Notes: a model not told the origin generated them from the letters alone. A DNA stretch of 64,000 nt from Litoditis marina (GCA_964036275.1 OZ038433.1:26705485-26769484), one strand, 5' to 3'; positions 25,201 through 37,240 are shown, counted from the stretch's first letter. Numbers and translations are program-made.

Positions 25201-28200
25201 TCTCTATTATCTCTAATGAGTGAAGATAAACTGAAGTGGAATTTAAGAACTTTCACATTACTCTATCTCGTATAATGATAGCAATCCTAGTTTTTGATAG
25301 GGGGAATGATGTGGAAAACTATAGAAGAAAGTTGTGCGAGATTTACACTAACTTAGCGAGAGTACGGTTAGAATCGATAGTTGGTGGGGGTTGATCCATG
25401 ATATAAGACGCAGCCAAATAAAAATATTTTGAAAACCGCTTATTTCAGAAACTTGCACACGAAGTGAGGAAATGGTTACATAATTTTTCCTAATCCAGTG
25501 AATCAAGCCTCTACTGAGTAACATTTCACTGTATGGGCTCCCCCAGCATTTTATACCCGATTCGCATTTTGTATCTTGACAAAGTGTCCAGCCCGTGTTC
25601 CCCTCCGTGCAAGCGCACTTTGTACACGAATAAAGTGTGACTGTTGGTTCTAACGTTTACCAAAATATTGCAAGTGGGTCTCTGTTACTAAAAATTGTAT
25701 TCAAATCAGTTAGAGAGGAGCTATGTTGACTAATGAAGTTATTATCTAGTTAATGTACATATTTTCAAACTATTCCACATCAAAACAGCACTAATTGTGA
25801 GAATTTTGAAGTTCCTGCACTAAATTAGACAATTTCACATTAAAATACATTGGATTAAATAGTGTTTTTATTTATTTGAGTTAAATCCGCTTATTTTCAT
25901 TTCAAAAGTGCTAAATTACTGTTTTAATTAATGCACGCGCACGTAAGAAGGAGGCAGGCGCGGGCGAGGCAGGGCACCGCGTGCCTCTGCCATCGATCGA
26001 TAATCGAATCTTTTCGAAACTGTCTGGCGCCCCGCCTTTCATTTAGCCGCCGCTGCTCGCCCCAAATGACGGTGGCCACGCTGTCCCCTACCCACTGAAT
26101 GCGCTAGTTTAAGAACTAAAAGAACTGACTTAGTAAAGTTTGGATGACTTATATCTCTTACACAATGGTAATTTACTCGGTACTAGGTTTTTGAGAAAGT
26201 CTGCCTGGAAACTAAACAATTGTGGAATTGTACGAGTAAAACTAATATAACAATAGAAAAGGAATTCAGTATGAATAGGAAATATGCATAATTATTCTAT
26301 TGAAAATCAGTGCCGAAAAACTATGTCTGTTATATGGGAATCACCAAATTACTATTAATTGAAACATCATAGAAATTCAACAACCTCTGAATTAGGAAAA
26401 ATGTTGAACAGTTTTCTAGAATCATTCATTTTACTGATATAATGTGTTTAACGTGCTTTTGAAATATAAATTCCATTTTGAAGCATTATTTTGTGGTTGA
26501 ATGGTTAAATTAGGATGGGACCCCTCGCCGACAGTTTGTCACTTGACAAACTGTTGGTTCACTTGAACCGACAGTTTGTACGTTAACAGACTGATAATTC
26601 TTCCACAGAAATCGCAGTAGGAGCGCGTTTTTGGAAATAGAGTGTTACTGAGTAAGAAAAGTGGATGGGTATGAGATCGTCACTTGGTGTGCAAGTTTCT
26701 GAAATAAGCGGTTTTCAAAATATTTTTATTTGGCTACGTCTTATATGAATGATGTGCTAGGTTTTGTTCAATTACGTATCGCTTAGCCCCGCTCACTAAC
26801 TATTTGGCTTTGTCAAATTAAGCACTACACACCAATTTCACACCTGATACTTGTTGCAATGTCGCCCTATGACACAAGTTAATTGGCACATTAAGTGGAC
26901 TATGAAAGTTGTGCACGGGTGATAGAATACGCTTAGAAATAGAGAATAGAACGTGTTACTAGGCAAATACCCAGAAAATATTTCAATAAACAAAGAAAAA
27001 GTATAGAAAACAGTGTGAACATAACTTTTGCGAAATGACTCTATATGAAATGAACGTGTGGCAAACGTGTTTTTTGACACTGAAAATTAGGTCGTGTTTA
27101 AATGGAACAAACTCAGTTTCATCTGTCAATAACTGTGGCGGTTGGTGACCATCGCCTAGCGAGCTTTTTCGATGACCTTTCTCAATTTGCGAAGTGCGGC
27201 GGTTGGTAACCACTCAAAATACTGAGCCTGAGATGACCATTTATTTTCCCACGGCCTCTTTCGACGACCAGGTTACCAACAGCTGAGCTCCCAACGTTTG
27301 TTTGTTGTAATTTAGAAGTTTCAGGTTTGGAACCCGAGTTAAATGTGTATTTTCAACACCGATCTGAATAGTTCTTCTACATTAATTATGAATTATGTGC
27401 CACATTAATTATGAGTTATTTGCCAGTGACAGATGAACTCGTTTTCAATTACATGCTAATAATGACGAAAAGTTGCTTCGTTCCTTTTCGAATTCTAACA
27501 ACATAAACTAGAGCCTAAACTGATAGATTTGACCCGTACGTTTTTTGTGTTAAGGCCTTATAACTTTTTTAGACCTTTTTAAAGTGGAATGTCCGAAAAT
27601 TCCCACGCTCATAACACGTGAGCCGTGCGTCCTCCAGTTTAGTTATCTACAGTACCCAGATAACTTTACCAGCCAACAATATTGATGGTCATGAAAAATC
27701 GATATATCGATTTATCGATTAGTTATGAGATGGGCCCAAATAAAAAAGGTGACGGTAAAATTTGGAAGTAGAGATCCCAAACTTGTACCACAAACGTGTC
27801 AGGTGCTAAAGAATGAGATGCCACAGTAAAACTTTCTAATATCGATTTATTGATTTTTTGTGATCATTTTTTAAAAAAACACAAAAAATCGAATTTCGAC
27901 ATGTCGCTCAAATGTGTGATATCACTCGTCATTTCAAAACTTTACACAGAGGTTTTTTCCCGATTTCTCATTTTAAACGTTTTTATGACTTTCAAAAAAT
28001 CGTCTTTTTCGTCCAACTTTTGATTGCCTCATCCGCCCAACGTGTGGTATCAGTCTGGTAATTCAGCATGAACAACAACTTATTGAGTTACTACATTCAA
28101 CAAAGTTTTGGACAGAAACTCGTAGTTACCGAGAACTACGAGAAATTTCCCGAAATTTTCCAACGTTTCAATTTTTTTTAAACGGTCACAACCTCTTCAA

Positions 28201-31200
28201 ATCATCACAGAAAGATTGTTGCAGTGTATGAATTGTAGTTACGAACTATGAAAGACCAAAGATCAATTATCGATTTTTTGTGACCTTTATTATGAAAAGT
28301 GGCACTTCGAAAAACGAACCGAAAGATAGCATTCTCCATTGCAACAAACGATCATATTCAGGTACTGCGTAGTATATAATGTCTGCTTTCGAAAAATGGC
28401 CCTAACTTTTGGAAACATTTTAATATTGCTTTTTCAGACTGTCTCGAAAAACACGATTCAGTATTATCTCAAAATCAGTAAAAGCGATTTTGTTTCATTT
28501 TCTATAGTGACACGACTCAACCACATTAGTCAATAATATTGAAAAAAATCCAAGAAAAATGTTTACTTTTCAAGAAATATTGATTTTTAAATTTTCAAAA
28601 TTTTCAAAGTTGTTAGATTTGGATGATTTTTACAGCAGAAGATAACATTAACAATTAGTGACGAAATGTGCAAAAAGTTCAGAAAAATATCCATTTGTTC
28701 TTGAGTTATACCATACTGAATTTTACCATCAAATCTGTGACGTCACAGGTGATGACGTCACAGACCAGAAATTTTCCCACGGTTCTTTTGACTTTGTAAA
28801 TGATTTGAATAGACTGAGTTTCATATGGAACGTTCACTAGGAACTTCCAACTAGGAAGAACAACTAACATTCTGCCATGACCTCAGAGGTGAAAGGTCAA
28901 ATATCGATTTTTCCCTGAAAACTGATAAAACGACTGAAGAAATTAAGTTGAAAGAGTACCAAACATTACCAAACGAGGGGGGTCTGGGGGGCACCCCCAG
29001 CTAGCGGGGCGCGCGGCGGTAGCCGCGCGACCCACTAGTCACTGACATAGTGCATAATATATCATCGAAAAAAGTCGTTGGGAAACAAGATATATTCAGT
29101 TTGAATAAAATTGTTTTCAGTTTCTTCTTCAACCTGGGTGTGAATCAGGCGAAGTTGCTGGTAGCTGCCAGAGAGTACAGGAGGCAGGGCGGTCTGACCG
29201 CCACCCCTGTAGTCCACGGGGCACCCGCCACCAAATGCAAATGACAGCCGCGAATCCAGAATCACAACTGGCTACTCAGCTGGCCGGACTCAATATGGTA
29301 GGCATTCCAATCATTATATTTAACCGGTTTTTCTCGTAACCAGAAACCAAATTCTATAGCTGAAGTTAACCATAGTTTTGCAATAGATAACATTTTCGAC
29401 CAATGAAGTGAATAATGTTTTTTGCAGGCGCAGTTGCTAGGCACCCTGGCCACGGATCCCTCTATCGCGGCCCCGCCCACTTCCAGTACCAACTCGAAGG
29501 TGCCGTGTCTCCTGTGGCCGATCAGGTCCCCCGTCACATTTGTACCCTATTTCGACCAGATCATGTACAAGGTAAGCAGATAGTAGAGTCCACAGTTACG
29601 TGAAACGTGTGAAAATGAAGGTAATAATTCTCTATCTAACTTGCTGTTTTGGTAATCGAACCGTTGTTGGGAACCAATTTTTAGCCTAAATAAAAACCAG
29701 TTACCCGTCGTACAAACATAAAATAGCTAGAATTGCTGTATTGTTAACCGATTTCGGTTTACAATGAGTTACCTATGTTAGGCAACACGAAGAAAGGTTA
29801 CCCAAAATAAGGTTGCATGTAGAATTGGCCTGTGAGGTGCACTAATACCGTTTTTGCGTTCGACGTGATATGCAAATGTTCATAGAACAGCTGGTTGTTG
29901 CTATAATTCTAAACCAAGAGTGAGCTTGATTCTTTGCCAAAACTACAACTAATCCGTGATTTATGTTGAAAAACAGCGTAATTGGAGAGTGGAATCCTTA
30001 CTAGCATCGCGGAGGAAGCATAGTCTCAGCTTCGCAAATATGTTTATTCTTGTGAATACAATTTGGACGGAAAAGAAAGTGACAATTTATTTCAACAGAT
30101 TATTTAGCTTGTTTATACAAGAAACATGGTTTTGTATAATAATTTGTTTTGTATAATAATTTCAATCTCCTAGACTTTCTTATAGTTTTATGTTCTCAAG
30201 GCGGTCGACACATTTTTCAATTCCATTCCGCTCACTCAGCCATGGATAAATATCACCCACTCAGCGGTGTTTGACCAATTATAACCGAAGCGTAGTGGGA
30301 CCGAACTGTAAATACGGCAGTGCCAGCCTCTTCTTGAGCAATCTCAATAGTGTATGCATTGCAGGATGTCAATTTGATGGCTGCTCCCAGCCGAGAGGTG
30401 AACGGCATGGATCTTCCTCTCAACGACCACCCCACATTACGGTAAACATTGTACAGTTTGAACCATAGGTCAGTAATGCATTAGGAAAAATGGCTAATAG
30501 TATGGTTTTTAATCGTGTCTTATTAGTGAGGAATATACTATTTTTTATACGGAAGACGTTTTTCGACTTCATGAATCGAATCGTGCGCAGCGCGGAGCGC
30601 TGCGCAGATTAGTTTTTGTTCAAAGGTCTGCAGACAATACAAAACAGATTATTACAATTTTCTTCAAAGTACGTCGACCATTTTCTTAGATTTTTGCATG
30701 AATCACTGAAGGGCAACACGTCTACAAGATACTAAGTTCACGTTCCAAGTAGAATTTATTCAGAGGAGTTAGAGGGCCCAACGTCTCGCAAAAATGGCTT
30801 CCGTGCGGGGCGGCGGCGGCGGCGGCGGCTGCGGCGCCGGCGACAAAAGTGTCCGCCTCCTCAAATCTCGGCATAGTTTCGCACAAAATTAACTTATTCA
30901 AAAAATACTTACATTTTTGAAAAGCTCTAAAAAAGTTGAGGTATACGTATTTTTCAGGTATGTCTGAAATTTGAATATTACGTGTGAGAGAGCCAAAAAT
31001 GGTCTCGCAAAAAATCATGGATAGACCGGTTTCGTGAAAATAAAAATGAAAGAACAGTTTAACGTGTAGTAGGAAGACGTTTTCCAATGACGAACTCATG
31101 ACAGGCGGGTACAGCTTGGTTTTCACTCCTATTCACATGTCTCATTGGCGGATTGGATAAACGCTCTATTCACGCACGGCGAACGAAGGTTCGATTCCTG

Positions 31201-34200
31201 CCTGGAGTCTAGAGTGGAGAATTTGCTATCACTTGAACGAGGTTACAACTACACCAAACGTTCTGCACTACGGCACGGTTTAAAACTCCAATAGAAAAAC
31301 ATAACTTTCCTTGTTTAGCTTATTGTTCAAAAATATTATTTTTTATCAAAAATGACCGTTACTTCGTAACCATAGAAAAATAGTTCAATTAGTATAAAAA
31401 ACGAGTGTAAAGAAAGTAAAGATTAGTTTTGGATAAATACGTACAAGAAATATAAAAGAAGTCCAATAAAAATATTTTGAGGAAAATGCTAATCTCGCTT
31501 CTCTTGAAAACAACGGAGTATAAGCTAGATTATTGTGAGTCGCAGTCAGAAGTTTTCTTCCGACAACCAAAAACTCGGTATCCTTTTTTTGAAATTCTAA
31601 ACCGAGCGAGATTAGAGTTTTCCTCAAAATATTTTTATTGGACTTCTTTTATATTTCTTGTACATATTTATCCAAAACTAATCTTTACTTTCTTTACACT
31701 CGTTTTTTATACTAATTCTCTTAGTTTTAATATTTAGCAGAAAAGGCGTGATAGTCGAAAATCCATTAGTTTAGTTCTCTGGGTTTCCGATCTCCTCCTA
31801 CATAAAACCAATATTTTTTCGTAGATCAGTTTCTGAGCAGGAAGTTCTAGCACATTTTAGAGCTTGTGAATAAAGAGATTTGTAAATGCATAGCTTGTAA
31901 ACTCTGTTATCTAATGATTTTTTGAATCACATGTAGAGGATGACCAAGTATTTCGGTCTTCAACATCACAATTCGAATTTTTGCCTGGAATCAAATTACA
32001 AAGAAAGCGGATTGAAATGGAATGACACAGTCCACCTTTTTCAAATGACCAGTTGACTTTTCCGATAATTACGAGTAGTACTTACGTGTGCATCTTAGCA
32101 ACGTTTGTTTGTTGTGATTTAGAAGTTTCAAGTTTTGGAACCTGAGTTGAATGTGTATTTTCAACACCGATCTGAATAGTTCTCCTACATTAATCATGAA
32201 TTATGTGATCGTTTTCAATGGCCTCTATCACTGACATAATGCATAATTTATCATCGAAAAAAATCGTTGGGGAACAAGATATATTCAGTTTAAATAAAAT
32301 TGTTTTCAGTTTCTTCTTCAACCTGGGTGTGAATCAGGCGAAGTTGCTGTTAGCTGCCAGAGAGTACAGGGAGCAGGGCGGTCTGACCGCCACCCCCGTA
32401 GTCCACGGGGCACTCGCCACCCAAGTACAAATGACAGCCGCAAATCCAGAATCACAACTGGCTACTCAGCTGGCCGGACTCAATGTGGTAGGCATTCCAA
32501 TCATTATATTTAACCGGTTTTTTTCGTAACCAAGAACCGGATCCTGGCTAACGGATTCGGAACCATTTTATTAACCATTGAGAACCGCGTTGTATGTTTC
32601 TCTAAGGGTTTCGATATGATAGAAGTGCATTTGCAGCTTCCGTTCTCTTATCGCAACGGGGCTGTCGACAGTGGTCTGGAACAACAGCTGAATCTACTGC
32701 AGGGACTGCTACCAACCGGATTCAGCGAGTGGGAGCAATTATCTTCTCTCTCTCTCTCTCTCTTTCTCTCCCTCTCTTTTTCTTTCTTTCTCCCTCTTTC
32801 TTTCTCTCTCTTCCCTCTCTTACGCGGCATCTTCCATTTTCATGATTTCTGTTCACATGCTAGAACAGTGGTCCTCACTCTATTACTTCGCAGCACACTG
32901 CAGTTTATATATATTAGAAAGATGGTTATTATTTGGTTTTTAGGACCCAGTCAGCGCACTCTTTGCAACACCATCATCACCAGCAACAGCAACAGGCACA
33001 ACCACAACAACAACAGCAACAGCAAGCACAACAACAACAAGTACAGCAACAACAGCAGGCCCACCAGCAACCGTTGATTCAGGCCAATTTGTTGGCAGCC
33101 AACAACATATCGCAGGTGAGCACTAAGCACAGACTTACAAACTCCACAGTACTCTACATTATTCATTGTGACATGTCGCTTGTCGCTCCGTGACGAGGAC
33201 GTGGAGTCATCTATTTGATTCATCATCAGCTCACGAGCTTTGCTCAAATGATATAAGACGCTGCAATCTAAATGGTTTCAAAAATCAGAGAATCATCGAT
33301 TTCTTTGATTTTATGAGATGCGGTTTTCGAGCGTCAAAGAATTATGATTTTTCTTAAACATTTCTGATTCAACATAGCGTGGGCTTACTTATTTGAGGTT
33401 TTTATTGAAAATGAAAGTTCAAATTCGTCGAGTCACTTTTCGTCGAACTGGAAAAATCCATGTCACAAAATATTATAGTTTTAGCATTTAAAGAAGGACA
33501 ATAATGTGGACTGATCTCGTGTCAACGGTCCTTTAAACTGCAATTGAAAAATGTATTGCAGTTGAAAGAACTGAACCGTTGCGATTGGCCCACAAATAAT
33601 CGTCCTTCTTTAACACGAAAAAAAGTGTGTCAGCAATATTCGAGGCTCGAAAAATGAATAATCAAGGTTCGAAAAATCGGGTCAGAATTATTCGAGGATC
33701 GATTTTTTCTGACACACTTTTTGGAACCTCGAATATTTGTGTCAGAATCATTCGCACTCCAAGTATGTGTGGTACGTTTATGTGGCTGGTCCGTTTTAGG
33801 AATTAGTTCCTTTATCCAACAGCTTCGTACTGTTGTCCGCGCTACGATTTGAAGAGATTTGATGAGTTTCCCTGGGCGTTTTACCATTGGTATTTGGTTT
33901 TCTATCTTTAGTTCTAAATGATCATCACTAGTTTGGGATCACAACATCATAGTCTGTTTCATTAGTTCGTAGACTCCTAGGCGAAAGCTATTTGAACCGT
34001 AGAAGATCTGATTTTCTCAACGAAAAGAAATTTGAGCTGAATAATGTGTGTGTGTGTCCACGTGGAAATGACGTAGACTCTATAGTGTTGTTAATGACGT
34101 AGACTCTATAGTGTTTTATAGTGTTGTTTGCAGTCAGACTTCTCTTACCGTCCCATCGACCCCATCTCCCAGCAGACCAGACAACAGCTTGTCAATGTCA

Positions 34201-34358
34201 GAGAGTACGGGGAACCGGGCGAGAACGAGTCGTCCCGCAAGAGGAAGATCAATGACTCGGCCGTTGAAGGTCGGTTCACGGGCAGGGTCAGAAGTTGTAG
34301 TGCTCTATTTCTATATTTTTACGGGGTGGAAGACGTCCTTCCATATTTTCTGTGAGGT

Positions 34359-34390
<32 letters not shown>

Positions 34391-34391
34391 C

Positions 34392-34438
<47 letters not shown>

Positions 34439-34729
34439 CAAAGGGAAGAATTTAGTCGCCGCTAGGTGGAACTCTCTCACGTTCTCAGGCATCGGTGCTG
34501 ATATTCATTACTTCCTATAGAAGATCGATTCTTCAAATCGGTATTGATTAGGTTGCTGATCATTTTGTTTTTATTCGATATTATTGATTTATAAATTATT
34601 TCAGAAGAGACGTCGAACGCGAGTCTGCGGTCGCCGTCGACGGAGACGACTTTGGTCAATGTGGCCGACGACAGTGATGGAGACGAAATGGCCGAGAAAA
34701 GACTGCGGACGGCCACCGACGAGGACTAG
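19272..34729 (+). CDS. Glutamine-rich, probably nuclear protein; eight-exon gene with a duplicated exon block
   Basis: I do not recognise the family. Phases join perfectly through 19272-19334, 29428-29571, 30365-30441, 32310-32487, 32637-32728, 32944-33115, 34134-34269 and 34605-34729 (TAG), giving 987 nt or 328 residues. The first coding exon (19246-19334, acceptor ttatttgcag) begins MYPPPAGHPSIGISNQQ if this ATG is used; the frame is open upstream within the exon, so translation could start earlier. The middle reads LGVNQAKLLLAAREYREQGG, then a His/Gln tract from 32975 (HHHHQQQQQ). The C-terminus has a basic SSRKRKIND patch and an acidic end (VADDSDGDEMAEKRLRTATDED). Poly-Q with basic and acidic segments suggests a transcription or chromatin regulator, which is inference. 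The weakest donors are gtggga at 32729 and gtcggt at 34270. Exons two to four also exist as an upstream damaged copy. Confidence 0.65.
19335..21154 (+). other. Intron 1 of the Q-rich gene
   Basis: GTACAT donor and a GTTTTTTTGCAG acceptor before the duplicated exon. The 183-codon open frame at 20407-20958 has no recognisable homology or codon signature. Confidence 0.5.
22815..24257. mobile_element. CRE-repeat/palindrome element, copy 2
   Basis: Four to five ~120-bp tandem units at about 22855-23460 each contain GATGACGTCA next to a GACGTATTCTGGGATTCTG-like phrase. A palindrome follows from about 23571 to 24257 with the same arms as 7888-8603; its left terminus has lost the GTGGGGGCCC end. It lies in the intron between duplicated exons 3 and 4. 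Confidence 0.7.
24656..27291. mobile_element. Non-autonomous TIR transposon with 10-bp target duplication (Mutator-like?)
   Basis: It is bounded by CAACGTTTGT at 24646-24655 and 27292-27301; the paralogous intron has a single CAACGTTTGT at about 32099, an empty site. Ends read GGGTCTATGGCTGTTGGTAACC and the near-complement GGTTACCAACAGCTGAGCTC. Subterminal CCAACCGCCGCA motifs occur four times near the left end (24713-24800) and inverted near the right (27133 and 27196). No transposase frame is seen. A 9-10 bp duplication suits Mutator-like elements, but class is inferred. Confidence 0.75.
25401..26746. mobile_element. Nested TIR element with 60-bp ATATAAGACG ends
   Basis: 60-bp inverted ends at 25401-25460 and 26687-26746, with one mismatch, start ATATAAGACG(C/T)AGCCAAA. 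Nested inside the 24656-27291 element. The interior has a GC-rich island (about 25932-26100) and CCGACAGTTTGT repeats near 26528-26590, but no coding frame. Confidence 0.75.
27450..29038 (+). mobile_element. Probable non-autonomous Helitron
   Basis: The right end has a GC stem-loop (CGCGCGGC/GCCGCGCG at 29010-29029, loop GGTA) followed after 5 nt by CTAG and then host TCACTGACATA. The paralogous intron reads TA-TCACTGACATA without the insert (about 32227). That is the Helitron 3' signature (hairpin, CTRR, host T). The left boundary is not exact because the host flank has diverged. A reverse-oriented relative of the GGGTCTGGGGGGCACCC segment lies at 35595-35640. Confidence 0.45.
30582..31713. 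mobile_element. CGTGCGCAGCGCGGAGC-ended element with internal tRNA-like module and terminal hairpin
   Basis: Starts CGTGCGCAGCGCGGAGCGCT, contains a GC-rich GGCGGCGGC patch (30808-30845), a tRNA-like module at 31141-31206 and a hairpin at 31391-31713 with ~110-bp arms beginning AGTATAAAAAACGAGTG. A relative with the same order of parts is at 43483-44569. Confidence 0.65.
31141..31206 (+). repeat. tRNA-like module
   Basis: A-box-like TTGGCGGATTGGATAAACGC and B-box GGTTCGATTCC at tRNA spacing, inside the 30582-31713 element. No acceptor stem. Confidence 0.5.
33116..34133 (+). other. Intron before exon 7 of the Q-rich gene
   Basis: GTGAGC donor and TTGTTTGCAG acceptor. It contains an ATATAAGACGCTGC motif at 33250, like the ends of the 25401 element, and a degenerate ATTCGAGG(T/A)TCGA-type repeat at 33635-33730. 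Confidence 0.5.
34358..34438. repeat. (GA)n microsatellite
   Basis: Nearly pure GA run in the intron between exons 7 and 8 of the Q-rich gene. Confidence 0.95.
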
Positions 34730-34959
34730 ACCACAGAAATACGGTAGGTGGCCGGAAGGGAATGACACGGACTATTCACTCAGACACACTAGCGAAAATC
34801 CTTCTCGATTGGTGAACATTGAGGTGCATGAGACTGCGGACAGTACTAGCCTGTCTGCGTCTTTCTGACCTGCACATTCACTCGTCATGAATTGGCTAGG
34901 TAGAAACACGAACTGGCTGGTTGTCGTAGTAATCACAAACGGATCGTCTAAGTAATTAC

Positions 34960-34965
34960 AATAAA
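34960..34965 (+). promoter_or_regulatory. Candidate polyadenylation signal of the Q-rich gene
   Basis: AATAAA 231 nt after the TAG stop at 34727-34729. Other A-rich hexamers exist downstream, so use is not certain. Confidence 0.4.
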
Positions 34966-37240
34966 TTTAAATACAACTTACGACATACGGTAGAAGACAG
35001 GTCGGACGTGAACCGCACCACCACTACCAAAGTAGAACAGCTTCAGTACGCGAGCTGTAAATGCCTCGAATATATATCAAGTTGATAATGTACTTCAATC
35101 CAATAATTGTATTATAACTTGGATTAAATTTTGATTTTGCAGGTCAGCTCGGTGTGCCTCTTCTTTGCATCTCGGTTCTCGTTACATCGTGCTATTCTAT
35201 CCTATCTAATCCATTCCTGACAAGCATTTGTACTACTAGTCAAATGAAAGTCACGTAAACGTCGGAAACCTATCATTATTCTGAAACATGCAGTTCAGAA
35301 GAGCAGTGCTCATGCTTGTTTACGTTTGACGTGACTCTTCCATTTACTTCTAGTTTCCCCCTTTCGCCACCTCAGACAAGCCCACGCAATCCCTCCATTA
35401 TCAAGTATTATATCTCAGTTCTCTTCCCAACATTGTGATAGGTACAATGTTATTGATTATTCTTGTGGTCCTTATCGAGCGAAAAATGATTGATTCGTTA
35501 TCTATAAGCTGATCTTGTCTTTTTTTTCTGAAATTTCCATTCACCTCACCCCGCAATGTGTAGCTCTTTCTTCTGATAATCATTCATAGCCGCGGGCCCC
35601 GCTAGCTGGAGGGTGCCCCCCCCCCCAGACCCCCGCTTTCGATGTGGATTTTGTTCTATTATGCTGTTTACGGTTAACAGATGAATATTTATAAAAAAAA
35701 AACTATTCAGTTGCTACCAAAAATCTAAGTTACGTGTAGGTAGAACTGGGCGATGTTTACCGAATTCCGAACTGTTTGTTGTAAACAGTTGACCGGCGTT
35801 ATCAAACACCATCTCTTTCGCCGAATTGTGTCAGCAACTGCCCCATGACCTGACCCCTCACAATCGATTATTGACACGTCTTTTTGGGATTCGCGCACAG
35901 TGACAGTTCCACATCTGATGTTCTCGAAAAGCCAGAAATGTTGGAAAATATCGTATTAAGTTGCAGTCTTTCCGGTCATACACATAAGCAAGTATAAATT
36001 AGTCTGAAGAGCGGCAAGGACATACTACAACTGTAATTCCCAGTGAGACTTTGGCAACCTGCCAATAAAATTTCGAGCTCAGTTAGAATAGAATAGAATC
36101 TTTATTCGCGATTGAACACGTGTCGTTCCACATTGCTACCAAAATTCAGTCAATGATTGCACATTGCTATCAGTTGTCTATCCTTGTGGTGATAGATTTC
36201 AAGTAGGACCACTTTTTATTAGGAACCTATGTTTTGTAATAAAAATCATTCACTCTTCGCTACATATAACATTATGTTATTTTCAACTATAGGCCAGAAA
36301 TTTCACTATCTCGTCTTTTGTTTTATTCTACGTCCCTTTTGTTGAGAACTGTAACAATGCGTTTATGCACGCGAAAATGATAAAAGACGCGTCTTTTATC
36401 GAACTGAGATGATGGAATTTTTATTAGGTTTGTACAATAGAAAAAACAGTTCTATGACGTATACTTGCAAGTCCCGGAAATACAAGGCGAGCGGATGCCA
36501 TTAGCCGAGTTGAAGGAGAGCAGAATGGAGAGCTAGTTTAGGTACCCCGGGGTACCTCAACATAAGGTTGCGCGCGCCCGAACTGATTCGCGAACGCGCC
36601 CGAACTAACATGTGATCCGTATGCAAATACTAATTGTCAGTTTGAATAAAAAAAGATACCATTTAGTTTCTCTTGAGCAAATTTTTCATATTAACTTTCC
36701 TTTATGTCCCCCTTTAATAGTTTAACAACTTGACGGTAATTTTTTGGTAGCTACTGTGAAATGCCAGTGATGGTAGTTTTCCTTGTCATAGTTTTACTTA
36801 ATGCTCATGTCATTTAGTTCTCGTTGCAATTTGAATGTTGTTGTGTCACTTGATTCACAAAACTGTTTATTGTGCTCTCCAAAATGTGATGAAAGTGCCC
36901 GTATCGTTTACAATTCCTTTCGTTGGTTATGCGTAAATCAGTTGACATCCATTGTACTACGACGATATACCGTATGACCAACAATTACAGTGGTATCGAA
37001 GCGATCGATCCACGTGGTCCACGATGTAACCAGCCGAAAAGAAACAACGATGAACATTTTTGTGGTTAAAAGTAGTAATATGTGTCTAAACTGCAGATAA
37101 CTGACTATTCTCGTTCAAATTACTCATTAAATTTTTTTTGGAGGTATTTTCTGAGCTCAATGGCAAATTGTTATCTAACACACGCTTTTGAAGTTTCAGG
37201 TAAGCAAGTGCAAACTACAACGAGCCTTCCATGCGTCTAA
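34966..37240. other. Intergenic region with repeat remnants
   Basis: A reverse-oriented GGGCACC/CCCCAGACCCCC remnant at 35595-35640 includes a 13-C run. A retroelement-type tail is at 36083-36118 and a perfect GGTACCCCGGGGTACC palindrome at 36541-36556. No exon was recognised. Confidence 0.5.
36083..36118 (-). mobile_element. Possible 3' end of a minus-strand non-LTR retrotransposon
   Basis: On the minus strand it reads AATAAAGATTC then (TATTC)n, a polyadenylation signal merging into a short tandem tail, as seen at ends of some LINEs. The body was not recognised. Confidence 0.35.

Larger units (their letters stand above)
21155..29297 (+). pseudogene. Upstream duplicate of exons 2-4 of the Q-rich gene, frame-damaged
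   Basis: Exons 21155-21298 (144 nt), 22111-22186 (76 nt) and 29121-29297 (177 nt) are near-copies of 29428-29571 (144), 30365-30441 (77) and 32310-32487 (178), with the same acceptors and donors (gtaagc, gtaaac, gtaggc). The second lacks one C in a CCCC run. The third lacks one base near 29234, which brings a TGA into frame. Including these two exons would introduce early stops, whereas the downstream copies keep a continuous frame. The first duplicate exon is intact and could in principle still be spliced. Substitutions between copies show no third-position bias, which fits relaxed constraint. Confidence 0.7.
29345..32530 (+). repeat. Downstream unit of the exon-block tandem duplication
   Basis: After the third duplicate exon, intron sequence runs directly into a repeat of the sequence from about 21083 on (AACCATAGTTTTGCAATAG). 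This places the duplication junction near 29345. The unit keeps the in-frame exons at 29428, 30365 and 32310. Shared intron segments include 24259-24645 with 31716-32098, and 27302-27400 with 32109-32205. Confidence 0.8.

Noticed and set aside
34111..34455. Glu/Arg-rich frame as the true reading of exon 7
   Set aside because: It reads into the GA microsatellite; the alternative frame joins exons 6 and 8 in phase and ends at a stop.
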